Source: Shimia litoralis
GTDB taxonomy: Bacteria > Pseudomonadota > Alphaproteobacteria > Rhodobacterales > Rhodobacteraceae
DNA length: 52,639 nt
Assembly: GCF_005518135.1 (NCBI RefSeq)
Contig: NZ_SULI01000017.1
Coordinates: 1-52,639, forward strand
Direction of reading: 5' to 3'
The first letter of the stretch is position 1; each line of letters begins with the position of its first letter. Both the position numbers and the translations under genes were made by a program. The notes below the pieces were generated by a model. The model had not been told where the DNA came from. It saw nothing but the letters and a program-made list of their open reading frames with translations, and did not search any database. Shown in pieces: positions 8,224 through 17,287 of the stretch.

Positions 8224-9651
8224 ATGCAAAACCCATTTGATTATTTTGTTGTTTTTGCAGAAATGCGTACCGGTTCAAATTTTCTCGAAACCAACCTGAA
8301 TGCGTTTGATAGCATCACGTGCCACGGCGAGGCCTTTAACCCGCATTTTATCGGATACCCCAACAAGAGCGAGATTTTGGGTGTCTCGCTAGAAGAGCGA
8401 ACAGAGAACCCGTTTGACCTTTTGAATGCTGTGAAATCCGAAGAGGGCGTTTTGGCTGGCTTCCGGTATTTTCACGACCACGACCCGCGCATCTTACAGA
8501 CCTGTCTGGACGATCCGCTATGTGCCAAGATTATTCTGACCCGCAATCCAGTGGATAGCTATGTCTCGTGGAAAATCGCGCAGTCAACGGGTCAATGGAA
8601 GTTGACAGATGTCCGTCGCCGCCGCGAAAGTAAGGTGCGCTTCGATCCTTTGGAGTTCCAAAATCACGTTCAGGCGCTGCAAGATTTTCAGGTCACATTG
8701 ATGAGGTCCCTTCAGATTGCGGGCCAAACCGCATTTTATATCGCGTATGAAGATCTGCAGGATGTGGCGGTCATCAATGGTTTGGCGCGGCATTTGGGCC
8801 AAGAAGAACAGCTCGAGGCATTGGACACATCGCTTAAGCGTCAAAACCCTAGCCCTGTGTCTGCCAAGGTATCGAATTTTGATGATATTCCAGCAGCGCT
8901 GAGCGCGCTTGATCAATTCAACCTCACCAGAACTCCTAATTTTGAGCCGCGTCGTGGCGCAGCAGTGCCGACATATGCAGCTGCGGCGGAAACGCCTCTG
9001 TTGTATTTGCCTGTGCGGTCCGGTCCCGAAGCGCAGGTGATGCAATGGTTGGCTGATCTGGATGGGGTGCAGGTGGATGGCCTGCACCGCAAGCTCAACC
9101 AAAAAGCGCTTCGCCAATGGAAGCGGGCCCACAAAGGGCATCGCAGCTTTACAGTCATTCGGCATCCGGTTGCGCGTGTGCATTCCGCCTTTTGTTCGCA
9201 AATTCTTGCGACGGGATCAGGCAGTTTTACGCAAATTCGAAAGGTTCTGCGTAAAGTATACAAGTTGCCTCTTCCGGCAGAGGTGACAGACCCAAATTAT
9301 GACGTTGCGTCACATCGTGCGGCGTTTATCGCATTCCTTGAATTTTTGATGGCGAATCTGGCGGGTCAAACAAGTGTTCGGGTGGATGCACATTGGGCTA
9401 CTCAGGCCAGCATTCTGAAGGGGTTTGGTGAAATGGCCCTGCCCGATATGATCGTCCGAGAAGATGAGATGGGCACATATCTGGCGGCTTTGGCAGCGCA
9501 GGTCGGTCGGTATGATGCGCCAGATATTGTTGCCGTGCCGGATGACACGCCTTATCCGTTGCAGGCCATCTATGATGACTCAATCGAGAAGATGGTAAAA
9601 GAGATCTATCAGCGAGACTATCTCATGTTTGGATTTGATCGCTGGGCTTAG
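8224..9651 (+). CDS. Two-module sulfotransferase-like protein
   Basis: 475 residues. The N-terminal module (about 1-235) looks like a NodH/Stf0-type sulfotransferase: FAEMRTGSNFLE (11-22) is the 5'-phosphosulfate loop and LTRNPVDSYVSW (105-116) the 3'-phosphate-binding segment for PAPS. A second module (about 255-475) carries FTVIRHPVARVHSAF (309-323), like the 3'-phosphate motif of carbohydrate sulfotransferases, but its expected first loop reads LPVRSGPEAQ, degenerate if present. It may sulfate two positions, or the second module may be structural or binding. It starts 6 nt after the GT14-like gene, last in the galU-led run. No PAPS-synthesis genes are in the window. Confidence 0.85.
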   Translation: MQNPFDYFVVFAEMRTGSNFLETNLNAFDSITCHGEAFNPHFIGYPNKSEILGVSLEERTENPFDLLNAVKSEEGVLAGFRYFHDHDPRILQTCLDDPLCAKIILTRNPVDSYVSWKIAQSTGQWKLTDVRRRRESKVRFDPLEFQNHVQALQDFQVTLMRSLQIAGQTAFYIAYEDLQDVAVINGLARHLGQEEQLEALDTSLKRQNPSPVSAKVSNFDDIPAALSALDQFNLTRTPNFEPRRGAAVPTYAAAAETPLLYLPVRSGPEAQVMQWLADLDGVQVDGLHRKLNQKALRQWKRAHKGHRSFTVIRHPVARVHSAFCSQILATGSGSFTQIRKVLRKVYKLPLPAEVTDPNYDVASHRAAFIAFLEFLMANLAGQTSVRVDAHWATQASILKGFGEMALPDMIVREDEMGTYLAALAAQVGRYDAPDIVAVPDDTPYPLQAIYDDSIEKMVKEIYQRDYLMFGFDRWA

Positions 9652-9664
9652 CAAAGGCAGCAGG

Positions 9665-10132
9665 TTAAGCCGCCTTAACGTTTTGGTTCTCAGTCAAGAT
9701 CGTAAACAGTGTTGACGCGTCTTGATTTGCACGCAGCTTGGCACAAATGGTGTTGTTGCGCAGGGTTCGCGACACCAAAGCCAGTGCTTTAAGATGCTCA
9801 ACGCCCGCCTCCTGTGGAGCAAAAAGAGCAAAGGCAATGTCCACTGGTTGGCGATCAACCGCGCTGAAATCTACGGGCTTTTCCAATAGGATAAACGCAC
9901 CAACGACCTGATCAAGGGCAGGCAGCCGCGCATGCGGTAACGCAACACCATGGCCAACACCCGTCGGTCCGAGATTTTCGCGCTCTAGCAACGCTTCGAC
10001 CACATGGCTTGATGTCAAACCATATGCCGATTCAGCCAGATCACCAAACGCATGTAGCAAGCGTTTTTTGCTTGAGGCAGCCGAAACAACTTTGACCGCC
10101 TCAGGCTTAAGGATCATAGAAAGGTCCAACAT
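9665..10132 (-). CDS. ptsN: PTS IIA-like nitrogen-regulatory protein
   Basis: 155 residues of the IIA-Ntr (mannitol/fructose IIA) domain. The phosphorylated histidine is His67 in GVALPHARL. In proteobacteria EIIA-Ntr takes phosphate from NPr and regulates potassium and nitrogen functions rather than importing sugar. It lies 38 nt after hpf, last in the lptC-lptA-lptB-hpf-ptsN run, and converges on the sulfotransferase gene with a 13-nt gap. A short hairpin GTTAAG/CTTAAC at 9664-9679 overlaps its last codons and could weakly stop transcription. Confidence 0.95.
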   Translation of the reverse strand: MLDLSMILKPEAVKVVSAASSKKRLLHAFGDLAESAYGLTSSHVVEALLERENLGPTGVGHGVALPHARLPALDQVVGAFILLEKPVDFSAVDRQPVDIAFALFAPQEAGVEHLKALALVSRTLRNNTICAKLRANQDASTLFTILTENQNVKAA

Positions 10133-10170
10133 GCCTGTAATCTCCAGACAGGGCTCAGGACCCTGCCGTA

Positions 10171-10740
10171 TTATCCTTGTGGATCAATCCAGCCTACATT
10201 GCCGTCATCACGGCGATAGACCACATTCAACCCGTCTTTGCTTTCGTTTCGGAAGACCAGCACTGGGGCCCCTGCGAGCTCCATCTGCATAACAGCTTCA
10301 CCGACGCTGAGAGATTGGATTTTGGTTTCCATCTCGGCGACGATCACCGGTTGTAGCGATTCCGGCTCTGCTTCTTCAGTCTCCACTTCTTTGGCGAGGA
10401 TATACGAGGACGCACCAAAGAGTTCAACCGGTTCCGCACGGTCGCGGTGATGATCCTTGAGGCGGCGCTTGTAACGGCGCAGCTGCTTTTCCATTTTCTC
10501 GCAGCAAGTATCGAACGCTGCATAGATCTCGGTTGCATGGGCTTTTGCCTGAGCGGTCAAACCTGTCGAGAGGTGGACCGTTGCCTCGCAGACGTATTCA
10601 TGTGCGCTTTTGGAAAAGATGATATTGGCGTCCGTCGGACGTTCGGCATATTTGTTGACCGCAATACCCAGGGAATCTTTGACGTGGGTTTGAAGTGCAG
10701 CACCGATATCGATTTGTTTTCCGGTAATTTGGTAGCGCAT
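10171..10740 (-). CDS. hpf: Ribosome hibernation-promoting factor, long form
   Basis: 189 residues: an N-terminal S30AE domain (about 1-100, MRYQITGKQIDIGAAL to RRYKRRLKDHHRD), an acidic linker, and the C-terminal dimerisation domain (about 130-186, MQMELAGAPVLVFRNE ... NVVYRRDDGNVGWIDP) that marks the long form. Such proteins bind the 30S decoding region and pair ribosomes into inactive 100S dimers in stationary phase. GGAG precedes the ATG by 5-6 nt. In many proteobacteria rpoN lies between lptB and hpf; here it does not. Confidence 0.96.
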   Translation of the reverse strand: MRYQITGKQIDIGAALQTHVKDSLGIAVNKYAERPTDANIIFSKSAHEYVCEATVHLSTGLTAQAKAHATEIYAAFDTCCEKMEKQLRRYKRRLKDHHRDRAEPVELFGASSYILAKEVETEEAEPESLQPVIVAEMETKIQSLSVGEAVMQMELAGAPVLVFRNESKDGLNVVYRRDDGNVGWIDPQG

Positions 10741-10954
10741 CCTGTCTCCTTTTCGATGACATGTCGGATCAGAAAGGGCGCGTGAAAACGCCCCGAAAGC
10801 TTCAGGTCCGAATGCTGGATTTGGACATTCCTAAACCTTGCTCAAGATCGGGCCTTTTCAGAAAGGCCGCGGCGATCAGAGGTGCGGTTGCCAAGAATGT
10901 CATGACTGTATTTGAGGCCACAGACGGGGGGGTTGTCAATGTAGGCAGATCAAA

Positions 10955-10968
10955 TTTTGTGCACAAAA
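10955..10968. promoter_or_regulatory. 14-bp perfect palindrome upstream of hpf
   Basis: TTTTGTGCACAAAA reads the same on both strands and is followed at once by a partial copy, GCACAAAAA. It sits in the 250-bp gap between the lptB stop and the hpf start. The symmetry suits a dimeric regulator, and the position would let hpf-ptsN be controlled separately from lpt. A second inverted repeat, GGCCTTT/AAAGGCC at 10851-10868, lies closer to hpf but has no T-run. The regulator is unknown. Confidence 0.4.
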
Positions 10969-10990
10969 CGCACAAAAATTTCCACGGCCA

Positions 10991-11752
10991 TCAGGAAATT
11001 TTGAAGTTGTCACCCAAATAGACACGGCGCACATTTTCGTTTTCAACCACGTCTTCTGGTGTGCCGGACATCAATACCTTGCCATCGTGCAAAATATAGG
11101 CGCGGTCAACAATCTCGAGCGTTTCCCGTACGTTATGGTCCGTGATCAATACACCGATACCACGCTTTTTAAGATCAGATACAAGGTGCCGGATGTCGCC
11201 CACCGAAATCGGATCAACGCCCGCAAAAGGTTCATCCAACAACAGATATTTCGGGTCGGCGGCAAGACATCGCGCAATTTCAACACGGCGACGTTCGCCA
11301 CCCGAAAGCGCCAATGCCGGCGCACGACGAAGATGTTCTATTGAGAACTCGCTCAACAACTCTTCGAGTCGTTCACGGCGTTTGTGGCGGTCCTTCTGGG
11401 TAATATCGAGGATTGCCATAATGTTGTCTTCAACGCTTAGGCCGCGAAAGATCGACATTTCCTGTGGCAAATAGCCAATACCCAGTTTGGCCCGCCGATA
11501 CATCGGAAGAGTGGTCACATCGTGTCCGTCGATCAGAACGTGCCCGCCTTCAGGAACGACCAGACCAGCAATGGAGTAAAATGTTGTCGTCTTGCCCGAC
11601 CCGTTTGGCCCCAATAGCGCAACCACTTCGCCACGATTGAGTTCCATGCTGAAGTCACGAATGACGACGCGTTTGCGGTAACTCTTGCGCAACCCCTCAA
11701 CACGCAGCCCAGAACTGCCGTCAGTGACTTGTAATTTGGGGCGGGCCATCAA
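10991..11752 (-). CDS. lptB: LPS export ABC transporter ATP-binding protein
   Basis: 253 residues. Walker [10 protein letters not shown] (48-56), signature LSGGERRR, Walker [13 protein letters not shown] and the switch His in [10 protein letters not shown] are all intact. LptB dimers power LptFG to extract LPS from the inner membrane and push it through LptC-LptA-LptD. The start ATG overlaps the lptA stop in an ATGA. The order kdsD, lptC, lptA, lptB confirms the assignment against other ABC ATPases. Confidence 0.97.
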   Translation of the reverse strand: MMARPKLQVTDGSSGLRVEGLRKSYRKRVVIRDFSMELNRGEVVALLGPNGSGKTTTFYSIAGLVVPEGGHVLIDGHDVTTLPMYRRAKLGIGYLPQEMSIFRGLSVEDNIMAILDITQKDRHKRRERLEELLSEFSIEHLRRAPALALSGGERRRVEIARCLAADPKYLLLDEPFAGVDPISVGDIRHLVSDLKKRGIGVLITDHNVRETLEIVDRAYILHDGKVLMSGTPEDVVENENVRRVYLGDNFKIS

Positions 11753-12237
11753 TTGTCTCCGGTGCGCATAATGGTTTTGACCCGACCTTCCATATTCGCG
11801 GTGCCTTTTGCGATATGAACGGTCATCTTGTCCGAGTTCATTGTATTTGCCCCCTGAGAGAGCAAGACACTTCCGGTCATGACAATGATTTCGTTCTCAA
11901 GGTCATAATCTGCCTCGTCCGATTCCGCCGCATCTTGGTCTTGAACCAAAAGAACGCCTCCGGTGGCGACAAGCCGTGCGATACCTTTTGTGTCGGGGTT
12001 ATAAAACACATTCACAACCGGCGCGGTCATTCTCATCGTGCCTTGGCTGATAATGACGTTGCCGTTGAACACCGCGCTTCCGTCATTCTGATTGACAGAC
12101 AGGCTATCGGCGGACACTTCCACCGGCATTTCCGAGTCACCCTGAAGACTTCCAAAGGCTACATCAAAACCTTGCGCAAAAAGCGTTGCAGGCAGGAAGA
12201 GAGCGAAAGAAACGACAAATGCTTTAATCAGTGTCAC
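11749..12237 (-). CDS. lptA: LPS transport periplasmic bridge protein
   Basis: 162 residues with a signal peptide (hydrophobic 5-20, likely cleavage after LFAQ), then the OstA/LptA beta-jellyroll: [25 protein letters not shown], and VNVFYNP, typical of the family. It forms the periplasmic bridge carrying LPS between LptC and LptD. Its start lies inside the end of lptC (14-nt overlap) and its stop overlaps lptB by 4 nt, so the three are translated together. Between the jellyroll strands is an acidic insert, [13 protein letters not shown]. Confidence 0.92.
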   Translation of the reverse strand: MTLIKAFVVSFALFLPATLFAQGFDVAFGSLQGDSEMPVEVSADSLSVNQNDGSAVFNGNVIISQGTMRMTAPVVNVFYNPDTKGIARLVATGGVLLVQDQDAAESDEADYDLENEIIVMTGSVLLSQGANTMNSDKMTVHIAKGTANMEGRVKTIMRTGDN

Positions 12238-12859
12238 GGGATACCTCGTTTGATCCGGCGGGATTTACTATCATTTTCACACCTTGTGAGAAAATCAAAT
12301 AGGTGTCGCCCTTCTTTTCGTCTGGTAGTATTTGTAGCATTCCTGCTTCGACCTGCCCACCGGGACCTGTTCCGCGAATTTTTCCAGTTGAATGAGCGCG
12401 TGTTTCTCTCATCGCGGTCACGAGTTCGGTCGTTGTGATTTCATAACCTTGAGAGCTTTGGATGTTTACCTGCCCCTGCAGTGTGACGGCATTGCTTGTG
12501 TTATCGATCATGGCGCGATCAGAGGCAAAGGTCAGATATTGGCCATTCGGATGATCGATACGGGCTTCCATCTTGGTGGCGATGGCGCGCCCCAATGCGT
12601 CGGCGTCGGGTCTTGCCGACTCTGCAGTGAACGCGACAAGATTTCCATTGCTCGTCTTGCCCGAAAAGAATGGTGCGGAAAGCCGTTGTTCTCGCACCTT
12701 TTGTTCAAGCTCTTCTTCGGCAAAGGGGATTTCATCCGTGCTGCCCCCAATGTTTCTTGAGAAAAGGAAAAGCGTCGACAACAGAACCAGTGCTGCCAAC
12801 GGCAAAATAACCTTAAGCCACGCGATCAGGCGCGAATATGTTAAGCCACCAGAGGCCAT
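12224..12859 (-). CDS. lptC: LPS export bitopic protein LptC
   Basis: 211 residues from ATG 12859. This start was chosen over an upstream in-frame ATG at 12964 because GGGGTGAT lies just upstream and the protein then begins with the usual short cytosolic tail and one membrane segment (about 14-33, VILPLAALVLLSTLFLFSRN). The rest is periplasmic and LptC-like (AFTAESARPDADALGR, YLTFASDRAMID). It links LptBFG to LptA. The kdsD stop is one nucleotide upstream. Confidence 0.9.
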   Translation of the reverse strand: MASGGLTYSRLIAWLKVILPLAALVLLSTLFLFSRNIGGSTDEIPFAEEELEQKVREQRLSAPFFSGKTSNGNLVAFTAESARPDADALGRAIATKMEARIDHPNGQYLTFASDRAMIDNTSNAVTLQGQVNIQSSQGYEITTTELVTAMRETRAHSTGKIRGTGPGGQVEAGMLQILPDEKKGDTYLIFSQGVKMIVNPAGSNEVSRDTD

Positions 12860-12860
12860 A

Positions 12861-13829
12861 TCACCCCAATCCGACCCGCAAACAATCGTGTATATGCAAA
12901 ATGCCCAGTGGGATGTCAGGGGTTTCAGAGCTCGAAACAAAGAGGCACGTGATTTTGCGAGCATTCATAATGGCCACGGCTTCTTCTGCAAGCGCGTCTG
13001 TATCGATTGTTGAGGGGGCGCTCGTCATGACTTGTTTCGCCGAATACTCCAGCAAACCCTTCATGTGTCGCCGCAAATCACCGTCAGTAATAATGCCGAT
13101 CAACCGGCCTTCTGCATCTGTGACGCCTGCGACGCCAAAACCTTTGCGGCTGATCTCCAAAAGAACATCAGACATTGGGGTGGTGCCCGCCACGAGCGGA
13201 ATGGCGTCACCGCGGTGCATCAGGTCACTGACTTTGCTAAGCTGAGCCCCAAGTTTGCCACCGGGGTGGAACTTGCGAAAGTGCTCTGGTGTAAAATGCC
13301 GATGCTCCATCAAGGCAACCGCCAGTGCATCGCCCAACGCCAAGGTCATTGTGGTGGAGCTGGTCGGGACAATTCCGGTGCCGCATGCTTCTGGTGCTTG
13401 CGGCAGGATCAAGCCGATATCTGATTGCTTAATCAGGGTCGACTCTGGGCGGCTTGCGACCCCGATCATCGGAATATTGAAGCGGCGAGTATAGGCGATG
13501 ACATCTGCAAGCTCCGGCGTTTCACCAGAATTCGACAATACCAGTGCCACATCACCCTGCGCCATCATCCCAAGATCGCCATGGCTTGCCTCGGCAGGAT
13601 GCACGAAATGGGCGGGCGTACCGGTGCTTGCCAAAGTCGCAGCGATCTTGCGGGCGATGTGACCCGATTTGCCCATTCCCAGAATAATGACGCGCCCTGT
13701 GGCTGACAGCATCAGGTCTACGGCGCGCGCAAAATTGTCATCCAGGCTATCGCAAAGTTGCGAGAGCGCATCGGCTTCGGTGCGCACAACGCGCCGCGCC
13801 GTTGCCAAAAAAATGTCTTTGTCTATCAT
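12861..13829 (-). CDS. kdsD: Arabinose-5-phosphate isomerase (KpsF/GutQ family)
   Basis: 322 residues from ATG 13829, chosen because MIDKDIFLATARRVV is a family-like start and the RNase D-like gene stops in TAATG on it. The N-terminal SIS domain (about 35-175) includes VIILGMGKSGHIARKIA and LVLSNSGET. The C-terminal ~120 residues are two CBS domains, including GVTDAEGRLIGIITDGDLRR. The enzyme converts ribulose-5-phosphate to arabinose-5-phosphate, the first step to Kdo. Its linkage to lptC-A-B supports a role in LPS rather than capsule. Confidence 0.95.
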   Translation of the reverse strand: MIDKDIFLATARRVVRTEADALSQLCDSLDDNFARAVDLMLSATGRVIILGMGKSGHIARKIAATLASTGTPAHFVHPAEASHGDLGMMAQGDVALVLSNSGETPELADVIAYTRRFNIPMIGVASRPESTLIKQSDIGLILPQAPEACGTGIVPTSSTTMTLALGDALAVALMEHRHFTPEHFRKFHPGGKLGAQLSKVSDLMHRGDAIPLVAGTTPMSDVLLEISRKGFGVAGVTDAEGRLIGIITDGDLRRHMKGLLEYSAKQVMTSAPSTIDTDALAEEAVAIMNARKITCLFVSSSETPDIPLGILHIHDCLRVGLG

Positions 13830-14440
13830 TAGTGCGAAAAGATGTCCTGATCTGGCCAACCTTCAAGATCCAAGAGCGCGCGTGTTGGCAAAAACTCGAA
13901 ACAGGATTTAGCCAACTCCTTGCGACCTTCACGTTTGAGGCGGGTATTAAGTTCCTTGCGAAGTCTGTGCAGATACAGCACGTCTGAAGCTGCATAGTCG
14001 AGTTGAGCAGATGTTAGGGTATCCGCCCCCCAGTCGCTCATTTGTTGAAACTTGGAAATATCAACACCCAAGAGTTCCTGAAGCAGGTTTTTCAACCCGT
14101 GACGATCCGTATATGTCCGAACAAGTTTCGAAGCAATCTTGGTGCAGTAAACTGGTGCTGTCACGGTTCCGAAAGCATTGTGCAAAGCAGCAATGTCGAA
14201 ACGGCCAAAATGAAACAGCTTGAGCACGTCTGGATCACCCAACATTTTGCACAAGTTTGGTGCACTGGATTGGTTTTTGGAAATTTGGACCAGATGCGCG
14301 TTACCATCCCCACCAGATAATTGTACCAAACAAAGTCGGTCGCGGTGTGGGTTTAGCCCCATCGTTTCGCAATCGATTGCCACAACAGGGCCAAGATCAA
14401 GGGTATCGGGCAAGTCATTTTGATAAAGATAATTCGTCAT
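13829..14440 (-). CDS. rnd: RNase D-like 3'-5' exonuclease
   Basis: 203 residues from ATG 14440 with GAGG upstream; a start 60 nt further upstream is less likely. VVAIDCETMGLNPHRDRLCLVQ carries the D-E exonuclease I motif, FHFGRFDIAAL is motif II, and SDWGADTLTSAQLDYAASDVLYL is motif III (Y-x3-D). It lacks the HRDC domains of full RNase D, as is common for the short alphaproteobacterial proteins beside kdsD. It likely trims RNA 3' ends. Stop and kdsD start overlap in TAATG. Confidence 0.9.
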   Translation of the reverse strand: MTNYLYQNDLPDTLDLGPVVAIDCETMGLNPHRDRLCLVQLSGGDGNAHLVQISKNQSSAPNLCKMLGDPDVLKLFHFGRFDIAALHNAFGTVTAPVYCTKIASKLVRTYTDRHGLKNLLQELLGVDISKFQQMSDWGADTLTSAQLDYAASDVLYLHRLRKELNTRLKREGRKELAKSCFEFLPTRALLDLEGWPDQDIFSH

Positions 14441-14535
14441 ATCCGCCTCGGGGCAAAAATCTAATAATAAAGTAAGGTCAAAAAGGGACTGGATCAACAA
14501 TTCATCCGCTTTTGCAGAGAGTACGAGGATTTTCC

Positions 14536-15555
14536 CTAGTCGAACTTTGCTGACTTGTCCTGATGTGGGCGCGCTAGTGCAAGGACATTTTTGTGACAGA
14601 TATCGCTTTTGGTGCGATGCCCATCAAAAATTCCCCGAAATAGAAGTTTAAAGAAGGTGACCCGGTCACTTTTATGGAAAAGACCCATGGTGATCCATCG
14701 CGGAAATAGCACGGCGAAGACCAGAAAATACCATCGCCCAGCAGCAAAGGCGTACACTTTTAGAATGTTTCGGTGATGGTAGTATGTCTTCCAAAGGGGA
14801 TGAAATCGCTTTGTGCCCTTCGACTTTGAGGTGAAGTCATGCGTAAATCGGATATCCGGGCAAAACTCAACCTTTCCCCCCAACTTGGTCAAGCGGAGGG
14901 TGTACAGAGTATCGTCGCCGTAGATAAACAGCCGGCCATCAGGATACCCCGCGCGTCGAATAGCATTTCTGGATAGAAACAGGCCAACAAAAGACGCTGC
15001 ATCCACAGTTTGTGGTGCGGCAACATAATCCGATGGAGCCAAATGAAACCCTTCACGTCCTTGTCGAAGTGTTTGAAAAAATCTGCGCTTCCTCCAAAAA
15101 GGATTAACAGATGGGCGGTTAATATCGCAAATTTGGCCATCCGGCATAAAGACCGCGGCGGCGATCGCATCGAACCGTCCATCGGCATGGGCTTGAAATG
15201 CGCGCAGTGCCCCGGGTTCCGGACGCCCGTCATCGTCCATTAGTACGACCCAATCTGGGGAATACCGCTTCATCGCAAGGCGCATTGCGGCTTCGAACCC
15301 TCCGGCGCCACCGATGTTTTCAGCTGCGGTCTCAGTCCATACGCGTGGATCCTGCAAGGTCTGTAGCCAACTCTCGGTCTCGTCCGTGCTGGCGTTGTTG
15401 AATACAATCACTGCGTCAAGGTGCTGTGGCGGCGTGGCAAGCAAGGCCGCCAAGGTCTTCTTGAGCTGCCCAAGCCGATTGTGTGTCACTACGATTGCGA
15501 CGAGTTTAACGACTTGGCCGTCGCCAATGTTGGCGCGATGGGTGGCTGCAGTCAT
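14536..15555 (-). CDS. Glycosyltransferase family 2, galactofuranosyl/rhamnosyltransferase-like
   Basis: 339 residues from ATG 15555, chosen because the GT-A fold starts soon after (VKLVAIVVTHNRLGQLKKTL) and AAAGGCAAAG precedes it. ENIGGAGGFEAAM and VVLMDDDGRPEPGAL (DxD) resemble GlfT2-like and rhamnosyltransferase GT2s; FIYGDDTLYTLRLTKLGG is also typical. Near the C-terminus AAGRWYFLVFAVLFPRWITM may associate with the membrane. It lies divergent to rfbC. With dTDP-rhamnose genes next door and a mutase gene (broken) further on, either rhamnose or galactofuranose is a plausible donor. Confidence 0.85.
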   Translation of the reverse strand: MTAATHRANIGDGQVVKLVAIVVTHNRLGQLKKTLAALLATPPQHLDAVIVFNNASTDETESWLQTLQDPRVWTETAAENIGGAGGFEAAMRLAMKRYSPDWVVLMDDDGRPEPGALRAFQAHADGRFDAIAAAVFMPDGQICDINRPSVNPFWRKRRFFQTLRQGREGFHLAPSDYVAAPQTVDAASFVGLFLSRNAIRRAGYPDGRLFIYGDDTLYTLRLTKLGGKVEFCPDIRFTHDFTSKSKGTKRFHPLWKTYYHHRNILKVYAFAAGRWYFLVFAVLFPRWITMGLFHKSDRVTFFKLLFRGIFDGHRTKSDICHKNVLALARPHQDKSAKFD

Positions 15556-15680
15556 GGTATCTTTGCCTTTTTTGGGGTGGGGATGGCGGTTATTCCTGCT
15601 TGTTTTGGGCGACTCCCGATGCCAAACATGTCGCAATAAAGTTTCCCATGGGTTACCTGTTATTCAGTCAGGAGTTTTTT

Positions 15681-16244
15681 GTGCATATTGAGGCAACGGC
15701 ATTACCGGACGTTCTTATTCTGACACCGGCACGGTTCGGAGATTCGCGTGGCTTTTTTAGCGAAAGTTGGAATAAATCTCGTTTGGCTGAGCAAGGGATT
15801 GATATTGAATTTGTTCAAGACAACCATTCTCTGTCAGCTGCGAAAGGCACCGTGCGAGGGTTGCACTTTCAGACCCCGCCCCACGCTCAAGACAAACTGG
15901 TTCGCTGTGGTCGTGGCGCGCTTTTGGATGTTGCTGTGGATATTCGCCATGGGTCGCCCACATATGGGAAATGGGTGTCCGTAGAGCTGAGCGCGGACAA
16001 TGGCCGTCAGCTATTGGTGCCCAAGGGTTTTGCCCATGGATTTGTGACACTGACTGATGACACCGAGATCATCTATAAGTGCTCTGACTATTATGCGCCC
16101 GACTGTGATCGCGCGCTTATGTTTGATGATCCTGCTGTTGGCGTCGAGTGGGGTATTCATAGAGAGAAAGCGATCATGTCCGACAAGGATCTCGCGGCAC
16201 CTGCTTTGGCAGACCTAGATAATCCGTTTGTTTGGGTGGCGTAG
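15681..16244 (+). CDS. rfbC: dTDP-4-dehydrorhamnose 3,5-epimerase
   Basis: 187 residues from GTG 15681, chosen because GGAG at 15671-15674 is ideally spaced and the length then matches the family (~185). Catalytic His is in VRGLHFQ, and [30 protein letters not shown] and [11 protein letters not shown] are signature stretches. It performs the third step of dTDP-L-rhamnose synthesis. It is the first gene of rfbC-B-D-A, 2 nt from rfbB, and divergent from the GT2 gene; the 125-nt gap must hold the rfb promoter. Confidence 0.96.
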   Translation: MHIEATALPDVLILTPARFGDSRGFFSESWNKSRLAEQGIDIEFVQDNHSLSAAKGTVRGLHFQTPPHAQDKLVRCGRGALLDVAVDIRHGSPTYGKWVSVELSADNGRQLLVPKGFAHGFVTLTDDTEIIYKCSDYYAPDCDRALMFDDPAVGVEWGIHREKAIMSDKDLAAPALADLDNPFVWVA

Positions 16245-16246
16245 CT

Positions 16247-17287
16247 ATGAAGATTCTTGTGACTGGAGGAGCAGGATTTATCGGATCAGCGGTTGTCCGG
16301 CTGGCGATCCAGCGCGGGCACACAGTCGTCAACGTAGATGCTTTGACCTATGCCGCGTGTTTGGAAAATGTTGCCAGTGTTGCAGCGCATCCCAACTATG
16401 CGTTCGAACACGTTGATATTTGTGATCTGGCTGCATTAGAGACTGTTTTTGCACGCCATACGCCTGATGCGGTCATGCACCTTGCAGCCGAAAGCCATGT
16501 AGATAGATCGATCGACGGGCCCGGTGCATTTATCGAAACCAATGTGACAGGCACATACAATATGTTGCAGGCGGCTCGTGGGTATTGGGAAGGTTCCGGT
16601 AGGCCCGAGGCATTCAGATTTCACCATATCTCGACTGATGAAGTTTATGGAACATTGGGTAAGACAGGATTGTTTACAGAGGACACGCCCTATGCCCCAA
16701 ACAGTCCCTATTCCGCCTCAAAAGCCGCCAGTGACCATTTGGTCCGCGCTTGGGGTGAAACATATGGGCTGCCGTACGTGCTGACAAATTGCTCGAACAA
16801 TTATGGGCCATACCATTTCCCTGAAAAACTTGTTCCAGTGGTTATTCTGAACGCGCTGGCGGGAAAGCCGATCCCAATCTATGGCGCAGGTGAAAACATA
16901 CGAGATTGGCTCTTTGTCGAGGATCATGCCGATGCTTTGCTACATGTTTTGGCGAACGGTGTGTCCGGAAGGAATTATAATGTCGGCGGGGAAAACGAGG
17001 TTAAGAACATTGATCTGGTCAAGATGATCTGTTCAATTCTGGATGAGTTGCGCCCGTCAAACAGTCTCTATTCTAGCTTGATTACCCATGTTACCGACCG
17101 CCCGGGTCACGACATGCGATATGCAATTGACCCCACGCGTATCCGCACAGAACTTGGCTGGCGCCCGTCCGTCACCCTTGAGCAAGGTTTGCGCAAGACG
17201 GTGGAATGGTACTTGAATAACGAAAGCTGGTGGCGCGCATTGCAAGACCGTGACGGCGTGGGTGTCAGATTAGGAACAAAAGCATGA
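16247..17287 (+). CDS. rfbB: dTDP-glucose 4,6-dehydratase
   Basis: 346 residues from ATG 16247 (an earlier in-frame start at 16232 would overlap rfbC). The Rossmann loop TGGAGFIGS is at 6-14, the catalytic Thr-Asp-Glu in [10 protein letters not shown], the Tyr-x3-Lys pair in YSASKAASD, and [12 protein letters not shown] is diagnostic. It converts dTDP-glucose to dTDP-4-keto-6-deoxyglucose with bound NAD. Its end overlaps rfbD by 4 nt. Confidence 0.97.
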   Translation: MKILVTGGAGFIGSAVVRLAIQRGHTVVNVDALTYAACLENVASVAAHPNYAFEHVDICDLAALETVFARHTPDAVMHLAAESHVDRSIDGPGAFIETNVTGTYNMLQAARGYWEGSGRPEAFRFHHISTDEVYGTLGKTGLFTEDTPYAPNSPYSASKAASDHLVRAWGETYGLPYVLTNCSNNYGPYHFPEKLVPVVILNALAGKPIPIYGAGENIRDWLFVEDHADALLHVLANGVSGRNYNVGGENEVKNIDLVKMICSILDELRPSNSLYSSLITHVTDRPGHDMRYAIDPTRIRTELGWRPSVTLEQGLRKTVEWYLNNESWWRALQDRDGVGVRLGTKA

